DNA of 64,000 nt from Laspinema olomoucense D3b (GCF_025370785.1 NZ_JAMXFA010000032.1:1-64000); one strand, 5' to 3'. Shown: positions 46,531 through 56,587, counted from the stretch's first letter. Notes: generated by a model not told the origin, from the sequence alone. Program-made: numbers and translations.

Positions 46531-49284
46531 ATGAAAGGAATGTTGACTCAACTGATCACCCGATGTCGATCGCGCTGTACCCCCTGGAAAACCAGTATTT
46601 TTAACCGGAGGGGATACCGACTGCTGCTTAGGGGGATAGCTTTCCTGATGGCGTTGGGATTCGTCACCGGGATGTTACCGGCGATCGCCTCAAGACTGCA
46701 TTCTGAACCCTCACAAGTTCTCACAGTTACTCCAGTCCAGGGAATTTCCGGCGATCGCCTGCCGTTGTCCCAACTCCCTGCGCAGTCCGTGGAGGAGCAA
46801 CGGGAGACCCTCGTCAACCAGGGACGGGAGCTTTATCAGGGGGGACGGTTTGCAGAAGCACTCAGGGTTTGGAACCGCGCTGCCGAGGGGTATCAACAGG
46901 GAGGCGATCGCCTCAATCAAGCCCTCTGTCTCAACTATCTCACCCTGGCGTATCAAGCATTAGGAGAGTGGGACAGCGCAGAAGCATCAATCCAAGAGAG
47001 TTTATCCCTCCTAGATTCCCCGGCAACTTCCTCTCACAGGACCGGGAATCCAGTCTCCGAAAGGATTCGCGCCCAAGCGTTAAACAGTAAAGGCAGTTTG
47101 CAATTGACCCGGGGAGAACCAGAAGCCGCCCTCGACAGTTGGAAACAAGCCGAAGCCTTGTATCAAGCTCAAGGGGACCTCACCGGGGCCTTGGGCAGTC
47201 AAATTAACCAAGCTCAAGGGATGCAAACCTTGGGACTCTACCGGCGATCGCGACTGTTATTAGAGCAAGTGAACCAAGAATTGCAGTCCCAACCGGATTC
47301 CCATCTCAAAATCACCGGCTTACAAAATCTCGGCAATGCCTTACAAGTCGTGGGAGATTTACCCGAAGCGCAACGAGTGTTATCACAAAGTTTAGCTATT
47401 GCCCGGAATCTGCGCGCTGCCGGAGAAATCAGTACCACCCTCTTGAGTTTGGGCAATACCGCCCGGGCTTTAGAGGATTGGGACCAAGCTCTCACCTACT
47501 ATCAGGAAGCGGCAGCAACAGCGACTGCACCGATTACTAAACTGGATGCTCAACTCAATCAGCTCAGTTTATCCGTAGAAACCCAACAATGGGAAACTGC
47601 CCGATCGCTCTTGAACCCCATCATTGAGCAACTGGCAACCCTCCCCCCTAGTCGTTCCGGGGTCTATGCGCGGGTGAATTTCGCGTTTTCGGCCCTGAAA
47701 ATGCTGGAGGGGTTATCGGCAACAGGCGAGGGGGAACCGACCCTGAGTGAGCCAGAAATCGCCCAAATCCTGGCAACAGCAGTTCAAGAGGCTAATGCCT
47801 TGCAAGATCCGCGATCGCAATCCTACGCCATCGGCGAGTTAGGGCATTTGTACAAACGCACCGGGCAGTTTTCCGATGCCAAAAAATTGACTCAGCAAGC
47901 TCTGGCGATCGCCGTGAGTATTAATGCCAAAGAGATTGCAGCGCGGTGGCAATGGCAACTCGGACGCATTTTGAAGCAGACAGGGGAGACTCAAAGTGCG
48001 ATCGCTGCCTATAGCGAAGCGGTTCGCAGTTTGTCTCTCCTACGCCGAGACTTAGTGGCGATCGCCCAAGAGGTGCAATTTTCCTTTCAAGAACGAGTCG
48101 AACCCATCTACCGGGAATTAGTCAGTTTACTCTTAAGTGACAATCCCACTCAAGACCACCTCAAACAAGCCCGGGAAACCCTGGAAGCCCTGCAACTGGC
48201 TGAATTAGAAAACTTTTTTCGCCAAGCCTGTTTAGATATCCAGCCGGTGCAAATCGACCAGGTGGATGCCAAAGCGGCGGCAATTTATCCGATTATTTTA
48301 CCCGATCGCCTGGAAGTGATTCTCTCCATCCCGGGACAGCCCCTGCGTCATTATGCCACTGGCTTACCGCAAAGTGAGGTAGAACGTACCCTAGAACGGT
48401 TACTGGCTGCTTTGAATCCTTTTTTCTCGGATCAGGAGCGATTGAAGTTATCGGAACAGGTGTATGACTGGCTAATTCGACCGGCAGAAGCGAGTTTAGC
48501 TGATGCACAGATTCAGACCCTGGTGTTTGTCCTTGATGGTCTTTTGCGAAATCTACCAATGGCAGCGCTTTATGATGGAGGGCGGTATCTGGTAGAAAGT
48601 TATAACATTGCCCTCACGCCGGGATTACAATTGCTGGCTCCCCAGGCGATCGCCCCGAATCAACTCCGCGCCTTAACGGTGGGATTGACGGAAGCGCGGC
48701 AGGGATTTAGTGCCTTGCCTGGGGTTGCGAGGGAACTGGACGAGATTAGCTCACATCTCCCGGCACAGATGATTTTAAATCAGGCATTTACGGCGGATGC
48801 TCTGAAGGAGGAGATCCAAAATAGTTCTTTTCCCGTGGTCCATTTGGCCACCCACGGCCAGTTTAGTTCCAATCCCGAGGATACCTTTATTCTCACTTAT
48901 GATCAGAAGATTCATGTGACGCAACTCCAGGAGATTTTGCGATCGCGAGAAACGGGCCGCTGGGGGGTCACCCAGTCCGAGATTCCTCCCATTGAATTGC
49001 TCGTGTTTAGTGCTTGTCAAACGGCAACCGGGGACAAACGGGCAGCATTGGGTTTAGCTGGGGTGGCGGTGCGCTCAGGTGCGCGATCGACTTTAGCAAC
49101 CTTGTGGTCTGTGAAAGACGATTCTACCTCACAGTTGATGGCTGATTTTTATCGGGAATTCTCCCTGGGTCAAATGAGCAAAGCTGAGGCCCTCCGTCGC
49201 GCTCAAGTCGCTTTATTGCAGCAACCGGAGTACCAACATCCGTTTTACTGGGCACCGTTTATTTTGGTCGGGAATTGGCTTTAA
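46531..49284 (+). CDS. Secreted/membrane TPR-CHAT caspase-like protein
   Basis: 917 residues. A basic N-terminus (CRSRCTPWKTS) and hydrophobic stretch YRLLLRGIAFLMALGFVTGM predict a signal peptide or anchor. Residues about 90-560 contain TPR repeats (YQQGGDRLNQALCLNYLTLA). The C-terminal CHAT domain has HLATHGQF (H775) and SACQTATGDKRAALGLAG (C829), both catalytic residues of the caspase-like dyad, so it may be an active protease. CHAT proteins act in programmed-death or protease cascades; a partner is not visible here. ATG at 46531 (MKGMLTQLIT). Confidence 0.9.
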   Translation: MKGMLTQLITRCRSRCTPWKTSIFNRRGYRLLLRGIAFLMALGFVTGMLPAIASRLHSEPSQVLTVTPVQGISGDRLPLSQLPAQSVEEQRETLVNQGRELYQGGRFAEALRVWNRAAEGYQQGGDRLNQALCLNYLTLAYQALGEWDSAEASIQESLSLLDSPATSSHRTGNPVSERIRAQALNSKGSLQLTRGEPEAALDSWKQAEALYQAQGDLTGALGSQINQAQGMQTLGLYRRSRLLLEQVNQELQSQPDSHLKITGLQNLGNALQVVGDLPEAQRVLSQSLAIARNLRAAGEISTTLLSLGNTARALEDWDQALTYYQEAAATATAPITKLDAQLNQLSLSVETQQWETARSLLNPIIEQLATLPPSRSGVYARVNFAFSALKMLEGLSATGEGEPTLSEPEIAQILATAVQEANALQDPRSQSYAIGELGHLYKRTGQFSDAKKLTQQALAIAVSINAKEIAARWQWQLGRILKQTGETQSAIAAYSEAVRSLSLLRRDLVAIAQEVQFSFQERVEPIYRELVSLLLSDNPTQDHLKQARETLEALQLAELENFFRQACLDIQPVQIDQVDAKAAAIYPIILPDRLEVILSIPGQPLRHYATGLPQSEVERTLERLLAALNPFFSDQERLKLSEQVYDWLIRPAEASLADAQIQTLVFVLDGLLRNLPMAALYDGGRYLVESYNIALTPGLQLLAPQAIAPNQLRALTVGLTEARQGFSALPGVARELDEISSHLPAQMILNQAFTADALKEEIQNSSFPVVHLATHGQFSSNPEDTFILTYDQKIHVTQLQEILRSRETGRWGVTQSEIPPIELLVFSACQTATGDKRAALGLAGVAVRSGARSTLATLWSVKDDSTSQLMADFYREFSLGQMSKAEALRRAQVALLQQPEYQHPFYWAPFILVGNWL

Positions 49285-49296
49285 ATTCCAGGTTGC

Positions 49297-49357
49297 CAGG
49301 GATTGGAGCCTCTTGCTTCCGGATTAGCCAGATGGCCGCCAGAGGCTCCAATCCCTG
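49297..49357 (+). terminator. Perfect 17-bp inverted repeat after the CHAT gene
   Basis: CAGGGATTGGAGCCTCT (49297-49313) and AGAGGCTCCAATCCCTG (49341-49357) pair perfectly around a 27-nt loop, 13 bp after the stop codon. No T-tract follows, so it is either a weak or Rho-like terminator or a REP-type element. The remaining 350 bp to the next gene hold nothing I recognise apart from an A/T-rich promoter-like region before 49714. Confidence 0.65.
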
Positions 49358-49713
49358 AATGTTATTGTCCTGGGAACCCAAGGGAAGCCATAAGGAGCAA
49401 TCAGAGCAAATCCAGGGGCAAAAAATGCAGTATTTTTAACAATTTATAGGGCTATTTTCCGACAGGAAAAGACAATTTATGACTCACTTTAGACAAAATA
49501 ATCCTTACCAATCGGTCGGATAAAATTTAATCCGGAAAGAAAAATCCTCCAGATTGGGGGATGGAAACCCTGAAATCAATGAGGACAATGCAGAAGCTCA
49601 ATTGAAGTTGGAAGAAAACTTTATAAAAACTATAAGATTGGAGTGGAACTTGAATCAGAATATAGAGTAAAGTGAAATAAAGCGGCACATTATCCTAGAG
49701 GGGTAACTGTAAT

Positions 49714-50487
49714 ATGGCAAGGCAACAGACTAATGTACCTCTAACCCTCTTGTTCACCCTATCCTTAAATGTGGCATGGGTGGGAGGACTTCTTAATCCA
49801 GCTCAGGCTCAGACTAGCAGCAACGCTCCACGGCTACAACCCGGGGCGATCGCTCAAGTCACTTTCAATCCCCCAGGCAAGGGACAACCTCGCAATACAG
49901 CAGGGGGTGCATCCCGGGATGGAAATTCCTGTTTACAAGAACCACAGTTGTCCAGTGCGTGCGTCACACCACTCATCCCCGAAGCGGATCAGGGGTTGAC
50001 CGTAGCCCAGCGTCCAACCTTTTACGTTTACGTTCCTAAAACCTCAGCGAGGGAACTATTTTTCGCCCTCAAAGATGAAAATAATCAGCATCACTACCAA
50101 ACCAATATCCCGATCCCTGAAGGCGAAGGTGCAGTCATGGCGATCGCCTTACCCGATGATGCACCTCCTTTAGAAATCGGCCAAACCTATCGCTGGACCT
50201 TTATCCTCGTTGATGAAGCCGGACTCAAACCCGATAGTCCCGGTGTCCAGGGAGACATTCGCCGGGTGGAAGCCAACTCCCTAACCCGGGGTTCCGAGCA
50301 GGCTGCTCCCACCCTGGAACTCGCCCAGCAGTACGGAAACGCCGGGATTTGGTATGAAATGATGACCACCTTAGCCCAGCTTCGGCAGTCGAGTCCCAAT
50401 GACCCTACAATTCTAGCGAGTTGGACTGGGTTATTAGCCTCGGTTGGGTTAGAGGAAATTGCCACCAAACCGATCGCACTGCCTTAG
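49714..50487 (+). CDS. DUF928-family exported protein
   Basis: A 257-residue protein with an N-terminal signal peptide (LTLLFTLSLNVAWVGGLLNP, cleavage near AQA). The mature part has the DUF928 pattern: RPTFYVYVPKTSARELFFAL, QTNIPIPEGEGAVMAIALP, LEIGQTYRWTFILVDE, and an Ala-rich end. DUF928 proteins are common in cyanobacteria, often next to CHAT/TPR genes and CHASE2 proteins, as here on both sides. Function unknown. Confidence 0.88.
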   Translation: MARQQTNVPLTLLFTLSLNVAWVGGLLNPAQAQTSSNAPRLQPGAIAQVTFNPPGKGQPRNTAGGASRDGNSCLQEPQLSSACVTPLIPEADQGLTVAQRPTFYVYVPKTSARELFFALKDENNQHHYQTNIPIPEGEGAVMAIALPDDAPPLEIGQTYRWTFILVDEAGLKPDSPGVQGDIRRVEANSLTRGSEQAAPTLELAQQYGNAGIWYEMMTTLAQLRQSSPNDPTILASWTGLLASVGLEEIATKPIALP

Positions 50488-50663
50488 ATGAGTTCCCTGG
50501 GGATTCAGTCCATTTCTGGACTCCCCTCACTCCAATGTCCGCTCAATCGTTGCCATTTCATCAAGCCGGGAAATACCCTTCCCGGCTTTTCCGATCCAAC
50601 CCGAGTGCAGCGGCTTTGAGAGAAAACTGATTTAAAACAACCGAATTGGGTATCAGTCTATAT

Positions 50664-50799
50664 TAGACCTCTTGCATAAATCTCTTAAGCCCCCGGGAAA
50701 TAAACATTTATTCCTCTGGCTTCCCCCTTCTTAAGGGGGACGGGAGGGGGATAATCAGGGGGGTTGGGGGGATCAATCCGGAATTTTGCAAGAGGTCTA
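50664..50799. mobile_element. MITE-like element with TAGACCTCTTGCA terminal repeats
   Basis: Perfect 13-bp terminal inverted repeats TAGACCTCTTGCA (50664-50676) and TGCAAGAGGTCTA (50787-50799) enclose 110 bp without coding content, including a G-rich stretch. The ends begin and finish with TA, consistent with TA duplication by an IS630-like transposase, though another family is possible. The unit lies between the DUF928 and CHASE2-cyclase genes. The rest of 50488-50992 contains no supported gene. Confidence 0.75.
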
Positions 50800-50992
50800 T
50801 TTTAGCCCAGTGCAGGTTTTCCTTGGGTGAAAGCCGGGAACTCAACCCATCGCGTGGAGCTCATCATCGGTATATCTTTAAACTTGATTGGCTGTGGTCA
50901 ATTTGTGTTATTTTTCTCCACAAACCCCAGGAATTCTTCTAGAATTTGGGATAAACCTAGAGTCTTTCATCCTTTCTGGGTATCGATAAAAG

Positions 50993-53500
50993 ATGTGGCT
51001 AAAGCTCAGAAAGCAAGTTTGGAAATGGCGTGGCGTCTTGATGACGGCCCCCACTGTTGCTGCGATCGTGATTGCTGCCAACACAGCGGGACTCTTTCAA
51101 TTGTTAGAGTGGGCTACGTTAGACCTATTTGTTCGTCACCGTCCCTCCGAACCCACTGACCCTCGAATTGTCATTGTCACCATTGATGAGACAGATATTA
51201 CAAATGTCGGACAATGGCCGATGCCAGACGCGATTTTAGCCCAATTATTAGAAAAAGTGAGCGCTTATGAACCCCGGGTCATGGGCATTGATTTATATCG
51301 GAATTTTCGCGTAGAACCCGGGTCAGAAAGATTACAACAGGTGTTTGAATCGACCCAAAATTTAATTGGGATAGAAAAAGTGGTGGGCAATCCAGTCAAA
51401 GCCCCAAAACTTTTAGAAGATCTTGAACGGGTGGCAATGGCGGATTTGCTCCTAGATCCGGATGGTAAAGTTCGTCGCAGTTTACTCTCCGTGGTTACTG
51501 ACGATGAGGTGACTAAATTAAGTTTATCTGCCCGGATGAGTTTAATGTATTTGGAAGCCGAAGGGATGGCTTTAGAGGCGGTAGACCCAAATAGCTCCCA
51601 ATTGCAATTGGGTAAAGCCCGCTTTATCCCCTTACAAGGAAATGAAGGGGGATATGTCCGGGCTGATACGGGAGGGTATCAAATTTTTCTGAACTATAAG
51701 GGGACAGAAAAGAATTTTAAAACAATCTCAATGACTGATATTTTGAATGATCGGATTCCCCCAGATTTATTCCGCGATCGCCTGGTGTTAGTGGGGGTGA
51801 CCGCTGAGAGCCTGAATGACCTGTTTTTGACCCCCTACAGTGCCTATGGCAACAGTCTAAAGCGAATGCCTGGAGTGGTGATTCATGCTAATGCGATCGC
51901 TCAAATTTTAAGCGCTGCCCTCGATGGTCGTCCCTTCATTCAAGTCTGGTCCGATTCTGTAGAATGGTTCTGGATCACCTTCAATTCCCTGTTTGGGGCC
52001 ACCGTCTCCTATTCCTTGCTCCAAGCTCGAATTTTTAAGAACAATTCGAGCGGGCGATGGGCTATCTTTGCCCTCTGGCTAGTATTGGGGAGTACAGGAG
52101 TTTTAATCACGGGCTATGTTGCTTTTTTAAATAGTTGGTGGGTTCCCATCGTCTCTCCAATGGTGGCTTTAACCACTTCAGCAATCACCATTGCTGGATA
52201 TTATAGCCGGGGACTCCAGCGCGATAGTCAAAGTCAATTGACTCAATTTTTAGAAGCAATGCCGGTGGCGATCGCCGTCCTGGATGCTAAGGGTAAGCCT
52301 TATTATACCAATCAAAAAGCCAAAGAATTATTGGGAAAAGGACCGATAACAACTGCACCAACCCAGCGCTTATCAGAGGTTTATCAAATCTATTTTGTGG
52401 GTAGCGATCGCCCCTATCCTTCGGAACGCTTACCCATCGTGCGCGCACTTCAAGGCGATCGCACCACCGCCGATGATATGGAAATTCACCGCCCTGATGC
52501 CACCATCCCTATAGAAGCCTGGGGAACTCCTATTTATGACGAAAATGGCAATATTTCCTACGCAATGGCTGCCTTTCAAGATATTACCGATCGCAAACAA
52601 GTTGAAGCGGAACGAGAACGCTTTACCAAAGAACTCTTTGAACTCAATCAAAACCTCGAAGATGCCCTCGATGCGGAATTAGAGCTCACCGATGCCTACG
52701 GGCGCTTTGTTCCCCATGAGTTTCTTTATTTTTTAGGCTATGAAAGCATTGTCGAAGTTAAACTCGGGGAAGCAGTCGAAATGGAAATGTCTATTTTATT
52801 CTCGGATATTCGCGATTTTACCACCCTTTCGGAAGGGATGACACCGGAAGATAACTTTAAATTTATTAACTCGTATCTCTCCAGTATGGAACCCGCGATC
52901 GCCGATAATAATGGCTTTATTGATAAATATATTGGCGATGCGATTATGGCTTTATTTAGCGGCAGCGCCGATGATGCCGTCAAAGCCGGAATTACCATGT
53001 TAAATCGACTCACCGAATACAATCAAGGACGAGAACAAAGCGGTTATCTCCCCATTCATATCGGCATTGGTATCAATACAGGTTCCTTAATGCTGGGGAC
53101 CGTTGGCGGACAGAAACGGATGGATAGTACGGTGATTAGTGATGCGGTCAATTTAGCCTCACGGATTGAAGGCTTGACGAAAAATTATGGGGTAGCCTTA
53201 TTAATTGGCGATCGCACCTTTTGCGGATTGAAGGACCCGAATTCCTATAATATCAGACATATTGATCGCGTTCAAGTCAAAGGCAAATCCGAAATTGTCT
53301 CCGTCTATGAAGTCTTTGATGCCGACCCTCCCTCCATCCGCGAGGGCAAATTAATCACCAAAAGCATCTTTGAAGAAGCCATCGAGCTTTACAACAAAGG
53401 CTTATATGCCGAAGCTGCCCGGTTCTTTCAAAAATGTCTCAGAATTAACCCAGAAGATAAAGTTGCCCAAATCTATTTAAAACGCACTCAGTCCCGCTAA
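50993..53500 (+). CDS. CHASE2-PAS-class III adenylate cyclase
   Basis: 835 residues. After an initial helix, a CHASE2 extracytoplasmic sensor (about 40-310: FVRHRPSEPTDPRIVIVTID, FRDRLVLVGVTAESLNDLFL) is followed by three membrane segments (to about 405), a PAS domain (about 415-540), then a class III cyclase catalytic domain (about 590-770: SILFSDIRDF, IDKYIGDAIMALF, DAVNLASRIEGL). Two metal aspartates, the K in DKYIGD and the D/N-R transition-state residues are present, fitting ATP use. A TPR-like tail (LYNKGLYAEAARFFQKCLRI) ends it. It would make cAMP in response to external signals at the plasma membrane. ATG at 50993 (MWLKLRKQ). Confidence 0.92.
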   Translation: MWLKLRKQVWKWRGVLMTAPTVAAIVIAANTAGLFQLLEWATLDLFVRHRPSEPTDPRIVIVTIDETDITNVGQWPMPDAILAQLLEKVSAYEPRVMGIDLYRNFRVEPGSERLQQVFESTQNLIGIEKVVGNPVKAPKLLEDLERVAMADLLLDPDGKVRRSLLSVVTDDEVTKLSLSARMSLMYLEAEGMALEAVDPNSSQLQLGKARFIPLQGNEGGYVRADTGGYQIFLNYKGTEKNFKTISMTDILNDRIPPDLFRDRLVLVGVTAESLNDLFLTPYSAYGNSLKRMPGVVIHANAIAQILSAALDGRPFIQVWSDSVEWFWITFNSLFGATVSYSLLQARIFKNNSSGRWAIFALWLVLGSTGVLITGYVAFLNSWWVPIVSPMVALTTSAITIAGYYSRGLQRDSQSQLTQFLEAMPVAIAVLDAKGKPYYTNQKAKELLGKGPITTAPTQRLSEVYQIYFVGSDRPYPSERLPIVRALQGDRTTADDMEIHRPDATIPIEAWGTPIYDENGNISYAMAAFQDITDRKQVEAERERFTKELFELNQNLEDALDAELELTDAYGRFVPHEFLYFLGYESIVEVKLGEAVEMEMSILFSDIRDFTTLSEGMTPEDNFKFINSYLSSMEPAIADNNGFIDKYIGDAIMALFSGSADDAVKAGITMLNRLTEYNQGREQSGYLPIHIGIGINTGSLMLGTVGGQKRMDSTVISDAVNLASRIEGLTKNYGVALLIGDRTFCGLKDPNSYNIRHIDRVQVKGKSEIVSVYEVFDADPPSIREGKLITKSIFEEAIELYNKGLYAEAARFFQKCLRINPEDKVAQIYLKRTQSR

Positions 53501-53731
53501 TTCCTCAATTTATTCTCTTAAGTTCCTACTCAAAAATTCAGTCAATTGGGTGAACTAATCCCAAAGGTGATATTAAAAACTTCGTCTTTGTGGGACGGGA
53601 AGTGGGGGCTGGGGTGGGATACCTGCACCCTGTAATTTTTGGGTTTTGGGTGAAGTCAAAACAGGATTCTCAAAAAACAGCCAATCCATGTCATAATTTC
53701 ACTGATATGTCCCCTCCTCCCTGGTGGCCTG

Positions 53732-55432
53732 ATGACCCTCCGCAAGAAAACATTACTGGCGATCGGCATGACCCTGGCTGGGTTATTTGGAGTCGTGCAT
53801 CTGACCTCCTCAACTATTTTACTCAATGGCTTTACCGCTTTAGAGCAAAAAGAAGCAAGGCGGAATGTCAAAAGAGTTTTGGATGCCTTCTCCAATTATC
53901 AGCAGGAATTACAGGCGCTTAACTTTCAGTGGGGGGTTTGGGATGAAACTTATCGGTTTATCCAAAATGGCAATTTAGACTATATTGATAGAAATTTAGG
54001 GGAGGTGAATTTGGCCTCCCTTCGAGCCAATGCGGTCCTCTTTATTAATCAAGAAGGTAAACTGGTTTTTGGTCAGGGTTTTGACTTAGTTCGTCAGCGG
54101 TTAGTACCGATTCCGGCAGAGGTTTCTCAGAAGATTACAGAGACTTCCATTCAGGTGTTAAAACCCAAAGAATCTTTGGCTGGAATTGTCACCATTAATA
54201 ACCGTCCAATGACGCTCGCCGCCGGTCCAATTCTCAACAGTCAGGGGAATCTTCCCTCGCGGGGAACCCTGGCGATCGCCCGCTTTCTGGATCGCGAAGA
54301 AATCCAGCGTTTAGCAAAACTTACCCACTTGGATGTGAGGGCTTATGGACTCATGGATCCGACTACCCCCGTTGAGTTACAACCGGCGATCGCTCGCTTA
54401 TCCCAGATGTCCGATGATCCTCCTATCCTCATCGAACCACTCAATCAGGAATGGATGGCAGGGTATAGTTTATTACGGGATATCTATGGTCAACCGGCAG
54501 TTTTATTAGAACTGAATATTCCTAGGGAAATTTTCCATCAAGGTCAAGCCAGTGCCAGGTATATGATGGTGTCGCTGGCGATCGTCGGTCTGGTTTTTGG
54601 ATTTTGTACCCTATTGTTACTCGAAAAAATGGTATTGGCTAGATTATCATATTTGAGCCAAGATGTCAAAAAAATTGATAACCGCCGAGATTTAACCTTG
54701 CGAGTATCCATCTCTGGAAAAGATGAATTATCCAGTTTGGGCCAGACCATTAATGCCATGTTAGAAACCTTGGAATCCTCAGCCAACGCCCTAGCAATCG
54801 AACGCGAAAAGGCAGAAAGTTTGTTGCTGAATATTTTACCGGAAGTCATTGCCGATCGCCTCAAGGGTCAGGAAGAAAATATAGCCGATACTTTTGCTGA
54901 AGTCACCGTGTTATTTGCTGATATTGTCGGCTTTACCCAACTTTCAGCTCAAATTGAAGCAGCGGAATTGGTCCACTTGCTCAATAATATTTTTTCTCGC
55001 TTCGATCGCGCCTTGGAACGGTATCAGTTAGAAAAAATTAAAACCATTGGCGATTGTTACATGGTTGTAGCGGGAATGCCGGTTCCCTGTGAAAATAGTG
55101 CCGTTGCGATCGCCGAGATGGCCCTAGAAATGCAAGAGGAAATCGCCCGATTTAATGCAGAATTTAATCAATCCTTAAAAATGCGCATGGGGATCCATAC
55201 TGGACCCGTCGTCGCTGGGGTGATTGGGATTAAAAAATTTATCTATGATCTGTGGGGAGATACGGTGAATACCGCCTCCCGCATGGAATCCCACGGCATT
55301 CCCGGCCAAATTCAAGTGTCTGAGGCTACCTATAACTGTTTGAAAGATCAATACCGTTTTGAAGCAAGAGGAGCGATCGAGATTAAAGGCAAAGGAGCAA
55401 TGCAGGTATATTTGCTCAAAGGGCGCTTGTAG
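53732..55432 (+). CDS. CHASE4-HAMP-class III adenylate cyclase
   Basis: 566 residues. TM1 (LLAIGMTLAGLFGVVHLTSS), CHASE4-type periplasmic sensor (about 40-260: LNFQWGVWDETYRFIQNGNL), TM2 (VSLAIVGLVFGFCTLLLL), HAMP (about 300-350), a short helix (SLLLNILPEVIADRL), then the cyclase (about 385-560: VLFADIVGFTQL, IKTIGDCYMVV, YDLWGDTVNTASRMES). K in KTIGD and D in DLWGD fit adenylate rather than guanylate specificity. It is followed by a minisatellite. ATG at 53732 (MTLRKKTLL). Its catalytic end closely resembles that of the cyclase at 56713, a paralogue. Confidence 0.92.
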   Translation: MTLRKKTLLAIGMTLAGLFGVVHLTSSTILLNGFTALEQKEARRNVKRVLDAFSNYQQELQALNFQWGVWDETYRFIQNGNLDYIDRNLGEVNLASLRANAVLFINQEGKLVFGQGFDLVRQRLVPIPAEVSQKITETSIQVLKPKESLAGIVTINNRPMTLAAGPILNSQGNLPSRGTLAIARFLDREEIQRLAKLTHLDVRAYGLMDPTTPVELQPAIARLSQMSDDPPILIEPLNQEWMAGYSLLRDIYGQPAVLLELNIPREIFHQGQASARYMMVSLAIVGLVFGFCTLLLLEKMVLARLSYLSQDVKKIDNRRDLTLRVSISGKDELSSLGQTINAMLETLESSANALAIEREKAESLLLNILPEVIADRLKGQEENIADTFAEVTVLFADIVGFTQLSAQIEAAELVHLLNNIFSRFDRALERYQLEKIKTIGDCYMVVAGMPVPCENSAVAIAEMALEMQEEIARFNAEFNQSLKMRMGIHTGPVVAGVIGIKKFIYDLWGDTVNTASRMESHGIPGQIQVSEATYNCLKDQYRFEARGAIEIKGKGAMQVYLLKGRL

Positions 55433-55795
55433 GGGGGATGGGGAGGATGGGGAAGATGGGGTGGATGGGGTGGATGGGGTGGATAGGGGAGGATAGGGGA
55501 GATGGGGAAGATGGGGAAGATGGGGAAGATGGGGAGGATGGGGAAGATGGGGAAGATGGGGAAGATGGGGTGGATGGGGAGAGTAGAAGTGCATCTCGTA
55601 TTATGGCTGGAGCCGTAACACGCACTATCCGAGACTGAAGCGCCTCGCTGGGGGACTGTAGGCACAGCCTCCAGAGTCCATGACTCCCTTCAGCCAAGTC
55701 ACGAGGATAAATCTCCCCTATCCTCCCCATCTCCCCTATCCTCCCCATCTCCCCCATCCTCCCCATCTCCCCCACTCCCCCACCTTCCTGCAAAA
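55433..55795. repeat. Inverted pair of 10-bp minisatellites
   Basis: Right after the cyclase stop, GGGGAAGATG/GGGGTGGATG units run from about 55433 to 55580 on the plus strand; after a roughly 110-bp non-repetitive centre (55585-55700) the complementary form CCCCTATCCTCCCCATCTCC runs from about 55708 to 55790. Together they form a large inverted repeat able to pair over tens of bases. Open frames read through it (for example low-complexity HPIFPI proteins on the minus strand) are not genes. Confidence 0.92.
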
Positions 55796-56060
55796 TTCTG
55801 TCGGGCAAGTTAAAATACTAACCAATAACCACAACGGGAACAGAGGTCTAAGTTGGCTGGGGATTTCAGCATTCATGGGTTCCCTGGGGTTAAGGTCTTC
55901 CAGTCTGACTGATTTAGCATGAAGGAGGGATAAAGATTTCTTGACTTCAATCCAGTCTATAAAACCCGGTTTTTTTTACGGGCTTAGGCTACAGAGTAAT
56001 AACTAATCAGCCCTAGACTTGGATGCTTTGTTTTCGTGAACATTATTAGGAGCAAACAAA

Positions 56061-56489
56061 ATGACCCAAGCCAAAGAAGGCGATATGGTGAAAGTTCACT
56101 ATACGGGTAAATTAGACGATGGGACTGTATTTGATTCCTCCATCGATCGCGACCCTCTGGAATTTGTCCTCGGGGAAGGACAACTCATTGCCGGTTTTGA
56201 ACAAGCAGTTTTAGGGATGAGTCTGGGGGAATCCAAAACGGAAAAGATTCCAGCGGAAGAGGCTTATGGTCCCCATCGGCAAGAAATGGTGGTGGAAGTT
56301 GAGCGGCAGCAACTGCCGGATAATATCCCCTTAGATGTGGGACAACAATTACAAATTCAACAAGCCCCGGATCAAATTATTCCCGTGGTCATTACGGCGA
56401 TTTCTGAATCAAAAGTTACTTTAGATGCCAATCCTCCCCTGGCGGGAAAAGATTTGATTTTTGAAATTGAGTTGGTTGGCATTGCTTAA
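56061..56489 (+). CDS. SlyD-like FKBP peptidyl-prolyl isomerase
   Basis: A 142-residue FKBP-type prolyl isomerase with an inserted-flap domain. [17 protein letters not shown] is the FKBP N-terminal core, [20 protein letters not shown] gives the hydrophobic pocket, and [20 protein letters not shown] begins the IF chaperone domain. The His-rich metal-binding tail of E. coli SlyD is absent. Cytosolic folding helper. It is preceded at 56040-56050 by CATTATTAGGAGCAAACAAA with an AGGAG ribosome-binding site. A degenerate dispersed palindrome (AAAACCCGGTTTTTTTT at 55961) sits upstream. Confidence 0.93.
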   Translation: MTQAKEGDMVKVHYTGKLDDGTVFDSSIDRDPLEFVLGEGQLIAGFEQAVLGMSLGESKTEKIPAEEAYGPHRQEMVVEVERQQLPDNIPLDVGQQLQIQQAPDQIIPVVITAISESKVTLDANPPLAGKDLIFEIELVGIA

Positions 56490-56565
56490 GGGCAAGAAAG
56501 ACCCTCTCCGTTTTGTAACACCATAAAAGATTTAGAGGTTTTTAAACCGTTAGGACAAAAACGCT

Positions 56566-56587
56566 GGCGGGGATACAAATCCCCGCC
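56566..56587. terminator. Strong GC hairpin between convergent genes
   Basis: GGCGGGGAT (56566-56574) and ATCCCCGCC (56579-56587) pair perfectly with a 4-nt loop (ACAA). It lies between the stops of the FKBP and cyclase genes that converge here, so it may be a bidirectional terminator, although T-runs are short. Confidence 0.6.

Noticed and set aside
55175-55808. Minus-strand open frames rich in His-Pro-Ile-Phe repeats
   Set aside because: They are translations of the GGGGAAGATG minisatellite and the cyclase 3' end; low complexity and overlapping in several frames.
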